DNA of 64,000 nt, taken from Streptomyces sp. C10-9-1. Its GTDB lineage: Bacteria > Actinomycetota > Actinomycetes > Streptomycetales > Streptomycetaceae. The DNA lies in assembly GCF_024497955.1 (NCBI RefSeq), contig NZ_JANHKP010000021.1, forward strand, positions 1 to 64,000, in the 5' to 3' direction. Position numbers and translations under genes: made by a program. The notes under the pieces are model-generated. The model did no database searches. It was not told the DNA's origin and saw only the letters and a program-made list of their open reading frames with translations. Positions 50,883 to 61,708 of the stretch are shown here, in pieces. Each line of letters begins with the position of its first letter. Position 1 is the first letter of the stretch.

Positions 50883-51404
50883 TCAGCGGCGGGCGTAGTC
50901 CTGCCGCAGCCGGCGCCGGTGGTCGGCGGTCCAGGTGGACCAGTCGGTCGTGGGGTGGCCGTCGAGCGCTGCGGCCAGGCGCTCGACGTGGTCGTGCCAG
51001 CATGCCAGGCGGTCGAGCAGCGCCTCGTCGTCGCAGCGGAGTTGGTTGGTGAAGCGCAGGACCGTGCGGTCGGTGCCGTCGCCGTGGGGTTCGAGATGGA
51101 AGCGGATGCGGCCGTGGACGCCCACGGTGTACTCGGCGACCCGCTCCATGTCCCAGGCGGTGACGCGGCCCTCGGCCGCGGTGCGGCGGCCCTCGGCGTC
51201 GGCGGTGAGCTGCCGCAGGACCACGGCGCCGCCGATCCTCGGTTCGAGGAGTTCGGCGGCGCAGAGCCAGGTCGGCAGTCCCTCGGGAGTGGCGACGGCG
51301 GCCCACACGCTGATCACCGGGTGGGGCAGGTCGAGCACGAAGCGCACCAGGCGGGTTCCGTCGCTCTGGTCCTCGGTGGTGCCCGGGGTGATCGTCTCGC
51401 TCAT
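50883..51404 (-). CDS. SRPBCC (AHSA1-like) domain protein
   Basis: 173 aa from ATG 51404. The START/SRPBCC helix-grip pattern is visible (VRFVLDLPHPVISVWAAVAT, GLPTWLCAAELLEPRIGGAV, VLRQLTADAEGR, TVLRFTNQLRCDDEALLDRL). Such proteins bind hydrophobic ligands or act as chaperone activators. Convergent with the binding-protein gene. Substrate unknown. Confidence 0.8.
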   Translation of the reverse strand: MSETITPGTTEDQSDGTRLVRFVLDLPHPVISVWAAVATPEGLPTWLCAAELLEPRIGGAVVLRQLTADAEGRRTAAEGRVTAWDMERVAEYTVGVHGRIRFHLEPHGDGTDRTVLRFTNQLRCDDEALLDRLACWHDHVERLAAALDGHPTTDWSTWTADHRRRLRQDYARR

Positions 51405-51516
51405 CGCCCCAGCGTCTCCCGGCGGCCGCCCCGCGGCGAAGGCGCCACGCCCGGGGCGCCCCCGCACGCGGTACGGGCGGGGGCCGCCGGGGGCAGCCCC
51501 GGGCCCGTGCGCGGGG

Positions 51517-52604
51517 TCAGACCCCCGCGTAGGAGTGGAGGCTGTTCACGAACATGTTGACGCCGTAGTAGTTCCACAGGAACGTCAGGAAGGCGATCAG
51601 CGCGATGTAGGCGGCCTTGCGGCCCTTCCAGCCCGCGGTCGCACGGGCGTGCAGGTAGGCGGCGTAGGCGACCCAGGTGATGAAGGACCAGACCTCCTTG
51701 GCGTCCCAGCCCCAGTAACGGCCCCAGGCGTCGCCCGCCCAGATGGCCCCCGCGATGATCGTGAAGGTCCACAGCGGGAAGACGGCCGCGTTGACCCGGT
51801 AGGCGAACTTGTCCAGGGTGGCGGCCGAGGGCAGGCGCTCCAGGACCGAGGTCGCGAAGCGGCCCGGGGTGCCGCCGCCTGCGAGCTTGGCCTCGTAGGA
51901 GTCGCGGAAGAGGTAGAGGATGCTGCCGACCGCGCCCAGGTAGAAGACCGCGCCGCAGAAGATCGCGGTGGAGACGTGGATCCACAGCCAGTAGGAGTCC
52001 AGCGCCGGGACCAGCTGGTCGCTCTCGGTGTAGAGGACGGTGACGGCGAGCCCGAGGTCCAGCAGCACCGTGGTGACCAGCGGCAGCCCGGCCCAGCGGA
52101 CGTTCTTCCCCGCGAACAGAAGCACCAGGTAGACGCCGACGACGACGGTCGAGAAGGTCGTCGAGAACTCGTACATGTTGCCCCACGGCGCACGCTGCAC
52201 CGACAGGGCCCGGGAGGCGACCCCGGCGGCCTCCAGCAGGAAGGCGAGGACGGTGAGGGAGACCGCGATCCGGCCGTAGAGGTCGCCCTTCGCGGTTCCG
52301 CCGTGGGCGCCGGGGCCGTCGGGGACGTCCCGGGCGCCGCCGGTGGCCCGGGTGACCACCTTCGGCCTGTCCAGGACGGCGGTCCCCCCGGCGGTACCGA
52401 CGGTGACGGCCGGTGCGGCGGCCTCCCGGCCCCCCTGGCCTCCGTCGCCCGCGGTCAGCGCGGCGGCGGTGCGGGCCACCTTGCTCCGGCTGCCGAAGAG
52501 CCATTCCGCCATGTGCGCGAAGAAGGCCAGGGTGTAGACGGCCATCGACGAGTAGATCAGGTAGTTGCTGATCTCCGCCAGGCTCTCGTTGGTTGCGGCG
52601 AGGT

Positions 52605-52608
<4 letters not shown>
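51517..52608 (-). CDS. ccsB: System II cytochrome c biogenesis protein CcsB/ResC
   Basis: 363 aa. Multi-pass membrane protein with the heme-handling tryptophan-rich motif GRYWGWDAKEVWSFITWVAY and conserved His residues in helices (MAVYTLAFFAHMAEW; SLHSYAGV near the end). It takes part in heme delivery and ligation to exported apocytochromes, with ResB. GTG start overlaps the resB stop by 4 nt. A variable Ala/Gly-rich loop (about 50-110) is inserted after the first helix. Confidence 0.92.
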
Positions 52609-54377
<1,769 letters not shown>

Positions 54378-54381
54378 CTGC

Positions 54382-55167
54382 TCAGATCCCCACCGTGAAA
54401 CCGTTGGACCAGCTCTGCATCGACTGGACCATGCCGTCCCACACGCCGGTGAGGAGCAGCAGGCCGGTACCGATCATCATGATGCCGCCGATCCGCATGA
54501 CCCAGGCGTAGTGCCGCTTCACCCAGTCGAAGGCACCGAGCGCCCGGCGGAAGGCGATCGCGGCGATCACGAAGGGCAGGCCCAGTCCGAGGCAGTAGGC
54601 GACCGTCAGCAGCGCGCCGCGGCCCGCGCTGGCCTCGTTCGCCGAGAGGAAGGTGACGGACGAGAGGGTGGGCCCGATGCAGGGCGTCCAGCCGATGCCG
54701 AAGAGGGCGCCCAGCAGCGGAGCGCCCGCGAGTCCGGAGACCGGCCGCCGGTGGATGCGGAACTCGCGTCCGGTCATCCAGGGCATCAGCCCCATGAAGA
54801 ACACGCCGAGCAGGATCATCAGGCCGCCGAGGACCCTGGAGAGGATCTCCCGGTGCTCCTGGAGGGTGGCGCCGAAGTAGCCGAAGAGCGCACCGCCGGA
54901 GACGAACACGGCGGTGAAGCCCAGGACGAACAGCGTCGCCCCGACGGCCATCCGGCCGCGGCGCGCCTCGGCCAGGTCGGTGCCGGTGACCCCGGTCACA
55001 TACGACAGGTAGCCGGGGACGAGGGGGAGCACGCACGGGGAGAAGAAGGAGACGAGCCCCGCGGCGACGGCGATGGGCAGGGCCAGCAGGAGCGCGCCGC
55101 CCAGGACCGTCTCGTTGGTCCCGGGCACGGCGGTGACGGCCGCGGAGGCTGCGGCGAGGGCTTCCAC
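54382..55167 (-). CDS. ccdA: Thiol-disulfide membrane transporter CcdA
   Basis: 261 aa with six helices. The two redox Cys are in VSFFSPCVLPLVPGYLSYVT and in GIGWTPCIGPTLSSVTFLSA (P-C in both). CcdA passes reducing equivalents across the membrane to ResA-type proteins for apocytochrome reduction. GTG 55167, only 4 nt after resA's stop in reading order. Upstream region shared with resA. Confidence 0.93.
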   Translation of the reverse strand: MEALAAASAAVTAVPGTNETVLGGALLLALPIAVAAGLVSFFSPCVLPLVPGYLSYVTGVTGTDLAEARRGRMAVGATLFVLGFTAVFVSGGALFGYFGATLQEHREILSRVLGGLMILLGVFFMGLMPWMTGREFRIHRRPVSGLAGAPLLGALFGIGWTPCIGPTLSSVTFLSANEASAGRGALLTVAYCLGLGLPFVIAAIAFRRALGAFDWVKRHYAWVMRIGGIMMIGTGLLLLTGVWDGMVQSMQSWSNGFTVGI

Positions 55168-55171
55168 GGGA

Positions 55172-55771
55172 TCACTTCTCCGCGATCAGCGGGTCGATCA
55201 TCCTGCGCAGGTCCTCGTCGTCGAGTGCCCGCAGGGCGCGGGCGGCGATCTTCCCCTCGCGGTCGAGCACGATGGTGGAGGGGATGGCCTGCGGGTTGAG
55301 GCTGCCCTTGGGGAACCCGTTGACGATGAGCTTCCCGTGCGGGTCGTAGATGCTCGGGTACCCGACGCCGTAGTCCTCCTCGAACCGGATGGCCGGACCC
55401 TTGCTGCCGTCGCGGGTGTTGATCCCGACGAACGCGACGCCCTGCTCCTCGGTCTCCTTGGCGACCTTGGCGAAGTAGGGGGCCTCCGAGCGGCACGGCG
55501 GGCACCAGGAGCCCCACACGTTGAGCACGACGACCTTGCCCTTGAGATCGGCGACGTCGAGCTGCTCGCCCTCCAGGGTCTCGCCCTTCAGCTCGTTCGG
55601 CAGCCGGCGCTCGCCCTTGGGGACCGTGGAGACGGCTCCGGTGCCCGCGACGAAGTTGGTGTCGCCGCCGCCCCCGGAGCGCCCGCCGTCCGCGCAGGAG
55701 GACAGGGTGAGCGCACCTGCGACGACCAGGGCGGTCGACAGGGCGGCGCGAGATGCTCGGCTGAAGCTCAT
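55172..55771 (-). CDS. resA: TlpA/ResA-type thioredoxin-like lipoprotein
   Basis: 199 aa. Lipoprotein signal peptide with LTLSSCADGG (Cys about 26). Thioredoxin-fold active site WCPPC in VVLNVWGSWCPPCRSEAPYF, followed by VAFVGINTRDGSKGPAIRF and YPSIYDPHGKLIVNGFPKG. Extracytoplasmic reductant of apocytochrome c thiols, reduced through CcdA. First of the four System II genes; 67 nt downstream of the deacetylase-like gene on the same strand. Confidence 0.92.
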   Translation of the reverse strand: MSFSRASRAALSTALVVAGALTLSSCADGGRSGGGGDTNFVAGTGAVSTVPKGERRLPNELKGETLEGEQLDVADLKGKVVVLNVWGSWCPPCRSEAPYFAKVAKETEEQGVAFVGINTRDGSKGPAIRFEEDYGVGYPSIYDPHGKLIVNGFPKGSLNPQAIPSTIVLDREGKIAARALRALDDEDLRRMIDPLIAEK

Positions 55772-55838
55772 GTGAAAAGTTTCGCATGGGCCCGGCGGCG
55801 ATCTTCCGCGCCCCCCTGCGTGCCCGTTAGGCCCGTTG

Positions 55839-57077
55839 TCAGGACGCCTTAAGGAAAGTGCCCCATCCCCCGGCGGGCGCCTGGCCGACGTCGAGGGAAC
55901 GGAGTTTCGCCAGGACCCCGGGGTCCTGGACGTCGAGCCAGTCGCAGAACTGGCGGAAGGAAACGAGCCGGACGTCCTTCTCCCCGGCCATCCGCGTCAG
56001 CGATTCCTCGACTGCGTCCATGTATATGCCGCCGTTCCACTGCTCGAAGTGGTTTCCGATGAACAGCGGGGCGCGATTCGACTCGTAGGCCCGGCGGAAC
56101 CCCGCGAGATAGGCGCCGGTGGCCTGCTCGCGCCAGCCCGGGTACTTGGCGGGAACTCCCTGGGTGGAGTTCTTCGACTGGTTGGCGAGCATGTTGTAGT
56201 CCATCGACAGGACCTCGAAGGAGTGGCCGGGGAACGGCACCTGCTGGAGCGGCAGGTCCCACAGCCCCTGGCGCTTGTCCGGCCAGACCTGGCGGCCGCC
56301 GGGCGAGGAGGCGTCGTAGCGCCAGCCGAGCCGCCGCGCCGTGGGCAGCAGCTCGTCCTGGCCGAGCAGGCAGGGGGTGCGCCCGCCGACGAGTTCCCTG
56401 CGGTAGTCGAAGGGCAGCGGTTCGAGGTCCTTCCAGCCGGAGTTGGTCCGCCATTCGGTGACGAACTTCACAGCCTGGTCGATCTCGCTCCGCCAGTCGG
56501 CGGACGACCAGTTGCCCACCGAACCGGATCCGGCGCAGAAATGCCCGTTGAAGTGGGTGCCTATTTCGTGCCCGTCCAGCCACGCCTGCCGTATGTTCGC
56601 CAGGGTGTCCCTGATGTGCTCGTCGGTCAGATAACCGATGTCGGAGGCGCCGACACTGTTGTTCGGCGGCCGGTAGAGCGATTTCCTGGATTCGGGCAGC
56701 AGGTATATACCCGAGAGGAAGAACGTCATGGCCGCACCGTGGTTCCGGGCGAGTTCGAGAAAGCGCGGGAACAGCCCGTTCCCGACCTCGCCCGCCCCGT
56801 CCCAGGAGAAGACCACGAACTGCGGGGGCGTCTGCCCCGGTTCGAGGGGCACCGGGCGCCCGGGCTGGTGCGGCTGCCTGCCCGTGTCGGCCGTGGAGCC
56901 GTCGCCGATGAGCCGGGCCGCGGGCTTCGAGGGCGAGGCCCCGCCGCCTTCCGGTCCCCGTCCGCCCTTCCCGCCGCTGCCGCCCGCCGCCCCGCCGGCA
57001 CCGCAGCCGGCCAGCGCGGCGGCGGCTGCGGCTCCGATCCCCGCTCCGAGCAGTCCCCTTCGAGTGATGTCCCGCAT
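55839..57077 (-). CDS. Tat-exported polysaccharide deacetylase-like lipoprotein
   Basis: 412 aa. A twin-arginine start (ITRRGLLGAGIGAAAAAALA) leads to a lipobox-like LAGCGAGG. The mature part has VVFSWDGAGEVGNGLFPRFL (NodB-like Asp start), GHEIGTHFNGHFCAG with a His pair and LFIGNHFEQWNGGIYMDAVE near the end. NodB-fold enzymes act on carbohydrate or peptide amides. The usual TFDDG is changed to FSWDG, so activity may differ. It stands alone between a gap of 218 nt and the resA gene. Confidence 0.8.
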   Translation of the reverse strand: MRDITRRGLLGAGIGAAAAAALAGCGAGGAAGGSGGKGGRGPEGGGASPSKPAARLIGDGSTADTGRQPHQPGRPVPLEPGQTPPQFVVFSWDGAGEVGNGLFPRFLELARNHGAAMTFFLSGIYLLPESRKSLYRPPNNSVGASDIGYLTDEHIRDTLANIRQAWLDGHEIGTHFNGHFCAGSGSVGNWSSADWRSEIDQAVKFVTEWRTNSGWKDLEPLPFDYRRELVGGRTPCLLGQDELLPTARRLGWRYDASSPGGRQVWPDKRQGLWDLPLQQVPFPGHSFEVLSMDYNMLANQSKNSTQGVPAKYPGWREQATGAYLAGFRRAYESNRAPLFIGNHFEQWNGGIYMDAVEESLTRMAGEKDVRLVSFRQFCDWLDVQDPGVLAKLRSLDVGQAPAGGWGTFLKAS

Positions 57078-57296
57078 GACGCCCCCTCACCGCACCCCTC
57101 CCGGTCCAGGAGGGGCAGATCCGAACCAGCACAGGGGAAGATGCGCGCCGGAACAGTAAGGTTCCTGCCAGAGTGACCGTTTTTCCCGGCGATCTTCCGA
57201 CCGCCGGGAAGCCGGGGGCGCACGCCGGGAGTGCCCCGGGGCGCGGGGCGCTCCCCGGGAAGCCCGGAGCGTCCGGGGAGGGCGGGGCGGCCCGCG

Positions 57297-57977
57297 TCAG
57301 GCGCCGAAGGCCTTCGCCTTGCCCTTCACCGGCTTCGCCCCGGCGAGCAGGTGCGGGGGCACCAGGTCCCGGGCGGGCTCGGTGTAGCCGACCGAGACGA
57401 TCCGGTCGCCCTCGTAGGTGAAGGTGGTCAGCGAGGCGAGCGTGCACTGGCGGCGCCGCGGGTCGTGCCACAGCCTGCGCTTCTCCACGAAGCTGCGCAC
57501 CACCCAGATCGGGAGCTGGTGGCTCACGCACACCGCCTCGTGCCCGCGGGCCGCGTCGCGGGCCGCGTCCAGCGCGCCCATCATGCGCACCACCTGGTCG
57601 ACGTAGGGCTCACCCCAGGACGGGCGGAACGGGTTGGTCAGGTGCTTCCAGTTCCCCGGCCTGCGCAGTGCCCCGTCGCCGACGCCGAAGGTCTTGCCCT
57701 CGAAGACGTTCCCCGCCTCGATCAGGCGGCCGTCGGTCCCCAGCGCCAGCCCGTGGGCCTCGGCGATGGGCTGCGCCGTCTCCCGGGCCCGCTCCAGCGG
57801 CGAGGAGACGACATGGGTGACGTCCCGGTCCGCGAGGTGCCCGGCGACCCGGTCGGCCATCCGCCGGCCGAGTTCGGAGAGGTGGTACCCGGGGCGGCGG
57901 CCGTAGAGCACGCCGTCGGGGTTGTGCACCTCGCCGTGGCGCATCAGGTGGACGACGGTGATCTCCTTCGCGCTCAT
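57297..57977 (-). CDS. Histidine-phosphatase-family protein
   Basis: 226 aa from ATG 57977. Catalytic RHG motif in VVHLMRHGEVHNPDGVLYGR, second half with GHEAVCVSHQLPIWVVR (His in the second catalytic region). It overlaps the hemL stop (ATGA at 57974-57977). Phosphoglycerate-mutase-like fold; substrate unknown. Co-translation with hemL suggests a conserved pairing, common in Streptomyces. Confidence 0.88.
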   Translation of the reverse strand: MSAKEITVVHLMRHGEVHNPDGVLYGRRPGYHLSELGRRMADRVAGHLADRDVTHVVSSPLERARETAQPIAEAHGLALGTDGRLIEAGNVFEGKTFGVGDGALRRPGNWKHLTNPFRPSWGEPYVDQVVRMMGALDAARDAARGHEAVCVSHQLPIWVVRSFVEKRRLWHDPRRRQCTLASLTTFTYEGDRIVSVGYTEPARDLVPPHLLAGAKPVKGKAKAFGA

Positions 57978-59290
57978 GCGGTGGCCTCCGCGGCGGCGCG
58001 GGCGGCGGCGGGCAGGGCCGCGGCGATCCGCTCCACGGCCCGCTCGTCGTGCGCGGTGGAGACGAACCAGGACTCGAAGGCCGAGGGCGGCAGGTAGACG
58101 CCGTCGGCGAGCATCGAGTGGAAGAAGGCGTTGAAGCGGAACGCCTCCTGCTTCCGGGCGTCCTCGTAGTTCCGCACCTCGCCGGTGGTGAAGAAGACCG
58201 AGAACATGTTGCTCGCCGTCTGGACCCGGTGGGCGACGCCCTCCTTGGCGAGGGCGCCCGCCACCAGCTCCCGGATCTCCCGGGACACCGCGTCGACGGC
58301 CGCGTAGGCGGCGTCGTCCAGCAGCCGCAGCTGCGCCAGGCCCGCGGCGGTGGCCACCGGGTTCCCGGAGAGCGTGCCGGCCTGGTAGACGGGCCCGGCC
58401 GGGGCCAGGTGGGCCATCACGTCGGCCCGCCCGCCGAAGGCCGCGGCGGGGAAGCCGCCGCCCATCACCTTGCCGAAGGTCATCAGGTCCGGGACCACCC
58501 CGTCGACGCCGAACCAGCCCGCCCGCGAGGTGCGGAAGCCGGTCATCACCTCGTCCGAGACGAACAGGGCGCCGTCGGCGGCGCAGAGGTCCTTCAGCCC
58601 CTGGTTGAAGCCGGGCAGCGGCGGCACGACGCCCATGTTGCCGGGGGACGCCTCGGTGATCACGCAGGCGATCTCCCCGGGGTGCGCGGCGAACGCGGCC
58701 CGCACGGCGTCGAGGTCGTTGTAGGGGAGCACGATCGTGTCGCCCGCCTGCGCTCCGGTGACACCGGGCGTGTCGGGCAGCGCGAAGGTCGCCAGACCGG
58801 ATCCGGCGGCGGCGAGCAGGGCGTCGACGTGCCCGTGGTAGCAGCCGGCGAACTTCACCACCTTGGCGCGGCCGGTGAAGCCGCGGGCGAGGCGGATCGC
58901 GGACATGGTCGCCTCGGTGCCGCTGGAGACCAGGCGCACCTGCTCCACCGGGGCCACCCGGGCCACGATCTCCTCGGCGAGGGCCACCTCGCCCTCGCCC
59001 GGCGTGCCGAAGGAGGTGCCGCGGGCCACTGCCGCCTGCACCGCCTCGACCACCTCGGGGTGTGCGTGCCCGAGGATCATCGGCCCCCAGGAGCACACCA
59101 GGTCGACGTACTCGCGGCCGTCGGCGTCGGTCAGGTACGGGCCGCTGCCGGAGACCATGAACCGGGGGGTACCGCCCACGGCGCGGAAGGCGCGGACGGG
59201 AGAGTTCACGCCGCCGGGCGTCACGATGGCCGCGCGGTCGAAAAGCGTCTGCGAAACTGGGGCGTCATAGGGAAAGCTCACGGAAACCAT
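57974..59290 (-). CDS. hemL: Glutamate-1-semialdehyde 2,1-aminomutase
   Basis: 438 aa. PLP enzyme (fold type I) with the catalytic Lys in DLMTFGKVMGGGFPAAAFGG and family blocks TPGGVNSPVRAFRAVGGTPR, LVCSWGPMILGHAHPEVVEA and VKFAGCYHGHVDALL. It makes 5-aminolevulinate from glutamate-1-semialdehyde, the C5 route to heme. Start ATG 59290; a GTG three codons on is another possibility. It heads the minus-strand hemL-phosphatase pair, upstream of the cytochrome c genes. Confidence 0.96.
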   Translation of the reverse strand: MVSVSFPYDAPVSQTLFDRAAIVTPGGVNSPVRAFRAVGGTPRFMVSGSGPYLTDADGREYVDLVCSWGPMILGHAHPEVVEAVQAAVARGTSFGTPGEGEVALAEEIVARVAPVEQVRLVSSGTEATMSAIRLARGFTGRAKVVKFAGCYHGHVDALLAAAGSGLATFALPDTPGVTGAQAGDTIVLPYNDLDAVRAAFAAHPGEIACVITEASPGNMGVVPPLPGFNQGLKDLCAADGALFVSDEVMTGFRTSRAGWFGVDGVVPDLMTFGKVMGGGFPAAAFGGRADVMAHLAPAGPVYQAGTLSGNPVATAAGLAQLRLLDDAAYAAVDAVSREIRELVAGALAKEGVAHRVQTASNMFSVFFTTGEVRNYEDARKQEAFRFNAFFHSMLADGVYLPPSAFESWFVSTAHDERAVERIAAALPAAARAAAEATA

Positions 59291-59361
59291 GGTCTCAGAG
59301 CCTTCGGCGATCTTGCGGACAGGTGTTTCACCGCACGTTCGTGGGGGAGGTCACTGTCACG

Positions 59362-59961
59362 ATGATCTGGTTGCGCGGCGGGGGCTGCGAGTGGTCGGGT
59401 GGAGATATGCATCGCGGTGGCGGACTGGGCGAGGGGACCGACGACCTGGGTCCCGAGCCCGCCCGGCGTGGTAAGCACCGCCGAGGTGAAGCGGAAGAGC
59501 CCGTGGGAGGCAGGAGCGGCCGGTTGGGGGTGACGTACAAGTACTTCGGTGCGCCCGACGGGGCCACGGCCGCGCGCGTGCCCATCTCGATGCGCCCGGA
59601 GGAGCTCGGCGGCGACGAGCTCGGCATGGGCGGGATGTTCACCAAGATCAAGCCCGAGACCATAGCCGCGATGGTCCTCACCGGTATCCAGGGGATGCCG
59701 CTGCACCGGGTCCCCCCTCTGGAGCTGGTGGTGCTGCACCCCGACTACGCGGTCGTGAAGCTGCCGATGACGGCGGTGGACCCGCTGCGGGACATCGGCG
59801 AGGAGTCCGTGGGCGCGGCGGCGTTCATCTGGTCGACCGTCCCGGACCGGGGCGGCCCGAGGGACGCCTTCGACGTCTACCAACTGCTCCACGAATGGCA
59901 GGATTTCAGCCATCGTCTGCACGAGGCAGGGCACCAGCCGTACTGCCTCGTCTGGCCCTGA
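59362..59961 (+). CDS. Conserved hypothetical protein
   Basis: 199 aa from ATG 59362, which has GGGGGAGGT 10 nt before it; ATG 59323 and GTG 59530 are alternatives. The conserved part starts at about VTYKYFGAPDGATAARVPIS and continues RPEELGGDELGMGGMFTKIK, LVVLHPDYAVVKLPMTAVDP and DVYQLLHEWQDFSHRLHEAG. No domain is recognised. The N-terminal about 55 residues look arginine- and glycine-rich and may not be translated. Divergent from hemL. Confidence 0.65.
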   Translation: MIWLRGGGCEWSGGDMHRGGGLGEGTDDLGPEPARRGKHRRGEAEEPVGGRSGRLGVTYKYFGAPDGATAARVPISMRPEELGGDELGMGGMFTKIKPETIAAMVLTGIQGMPLHRVPPLELVVLHPDYAVVKLPMTAVDPLRDIGEESVGAAAFIWSTVPDRGGPRDAFDVYQLLHEWQDFSHRLHEAGHQPYCLVWP

Positions 59962-60174
59962 CCCGGGGGCGACCGGCCTCGGGCCGGGCCCTCGTTCGTT
60001 CCGTCGGCCACGGACGGGAAGCCGGCTCCGGACGGCGCCGGCGCCCCCTCCCCCGCCGGCCGGGCGGCGCCCCCGGCCGGCGGGATCACCCGGTCGGACG
60101 TCCCCGCTCGCGGCCGCCGTGCCGGGTCCCGAATCCTGGGGGGCGGCGGAAGGCGCCCCGAAGGGACGGCGGGC

Positions 60175-60597
60175 ATGGGACGGCACACTTCACCGGACGC
60201 GCACGGCGCACCGGAGAGCCACGCCCGGATGGTGGGCGGACTGCTCTTCGCGGGCGTGCTCATGCTGGGCACCGGCGTGCTCGCCGTGCTCCAGGGGGTC
60301 GCGGCGCTCGGCGGCGAGGTGTACACCCGCGTCGACGACGGCTACCTCTACGGCTTCTCGCCGGCCGGCTGGGGCTGGGTGCACATCGCCCTCGGGGCGC
60401 TGATCGCCCTGACGGGGTGGGGCGTCCTCGGGGACGCGGCCTGGGCACGGCTGCCCGGCCTGCTGTTCGCCTCGCTGGGCCTGGTCGCCCAGTTCGCCTA
60501 CCTCCCCTACCAGCCGGTGTGGTCGGTGGTGCTGATGGCGGCGTACGCCCTCGTCCTGTGGGCGCTGGCCGTGCGGCGGGACGTGGCGCGCCGCTGA
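60175..60597 (+). CDS. DUF7144-type four-helix membrane protein
   Basis: 140 aa. Four hydrophobic segments (MVGGLLFAGVLMLGTGVLAV; WGWVHIALGALIALTGWGVL; LPGLLFASLGLVAQFAYLPY; VWSVVLMAAYALVLWALAV) with the pattern ARMVGGLLFAG and YLYGFSPAGWGWVHIALG that recur in this family. ATG 60175. Convergent with the next glycosyltransferase. The 213 nt between 59962 and 60174 hold no gene that I can see. Confidence 0.75.
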   Translation: MGRHTSPDAHGAPESHARMVGGLLFAGVLMLGTGVLAVLQGVAALGGEVYTRVDDGYLYGFSPAGWGWVHIALGALIALTGWGVLGDAAWARLPGLLFASLGLVAQFAYLPYQPVWSVVLMAAYALVLWALAVRRDVARR

Positions 60598-60618
60598 GGC
60601 CCGGCGCCGCCGGGCCCG

Positions 60619-61494
60619 TCAGACGACCGGCGGCCGCCCCAGGCGGGCCATCAGCCAGACGGTGCTCCAGCGCATCGGGCGGCGCGTGCCGCAGGGCGTG
60701 CGCACCCCCTCCGCGAAGCCCGCGAACCAGGCGCGCAGGCCGGGCGCCGAGCGGGTGCGGGCCAGGGTGAGCGCCGTCCAGGACCCGAGGTAGAGCGGGA
60801 CCAGCAGCGCGGGCAGGTTCCGCTTGGCCAGCCAGACCCGGTTGCGTGCGGTCATCCGGTAGTAGACGCCGTGCCGGGTGGGCTCGGTGCGGGGATGCTG
60901 GAGCACCAGTTCGGGGGCGTAGAGGATGCGCCAGCCGTCGTCGAGTGCCCGCCAGGCGAGGTCGGTCTCCTCGTGGGTGAAGAAGAAGTCGTCCGGCCAG
61001 CCGCCGATCCGCTCCAGCATCCGCATCGACAGGGCGTGGCCGCCGCCGAGGAAGGTCGTCACCGGGCCGCCGCGCAGGGGGTCGGTGTTGCCGATGCGGG
61101 GCACGTGGCGCCGCTGGGTGAAGCCCGTCTCGTCGGCGATGCGGAAGCTGACGATGCCCAGGCCGGGGTCCTCGCCGTACAGGGCGGCCAGCCGGCCGAA
61201 GACGTCGGTGCCGACGAGCAGCCCGTCGTCGTCGAGGTCGACCAGCACGTCCACGTCGCCGAAGGCGCGCAGCCGCTCCATGGCGACGTTGCGCCCGCCC
61301 GACACCCCGAGGTTCTCGGGCAGTTCGACGCCGGTGACGTGCTCGGGGAGCTCGGGCAGCGGCGCGCCGTTGGAGACCACCACGATCCGGGTGGCCGGGT
61401 GGTCCTGGGCGTCCACCGAGTCGAGCAGCGCACGCAGCTCGGCCGGGCGGGTGCCCATCGTCAGTACGGCCACGCCGATGCGCGCTCGGGTCAC
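60619..61494 (-). CDS. Family 2 glycosyltransferase
   Basis: 291 aa from GTG 61494, where GGGAGA is well spaced; a GTG two codons earlier has no space for it. GT-A fold: RIGVAVLTMGTRPAELRALL, VDVLVDLDDDGLLV (D-x-D), PVTTFLGGGHALSMRMLERI and FFTHEETDLAWRALDDGWRI. No close partner genes. Sugar donor unknown. Confidence 0.88.
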   Translation of the reverse strand: MTRARIGVAVLTMGTRPAELRALLDSVDAQDHPATRIVVVSNGAPLPELPEHVTGVELPENLGVSGGRNVAMERLRAFGDVDVLVDLDDDGLLVGTDVFGRLAALYGEDPGLGIVSFRIADETGFTQRRHVPRIGNTDPLRGGPVTTFLGGGHALSMRMLERIGGWPDDFFFTHEETDLAWRALDDGWRILYAPELVLQHPRTEPTRHGVYYRMTARNRVWLAKRNLPALLVPLYLGSWTALTLARTRSAPGLRAWFAGFAEGVRTPCGTRRPMRWSTVWLMARLGRPPVV

Positions 61495-61708
61495 GTCCAC
61501 TCTCCCTCGATCACCGACCAGGTAACCGGTCGTGACCCGGGAGCTTAACGGGGACCGTCCGTCAGATGTACGAAGGACGTCCCCCGTACGGCGGGCGCGT
61601 CAGGCCCCCGGCCCGCTCCTCCCGCGCCCCTTCCCGGGTGGGGCCCACGGCGGGCCCCGCCCGGGAAAGCGCTGGCAGCGGTGTGCCGGACGGTGGCATC
61701 CTGGCGCC

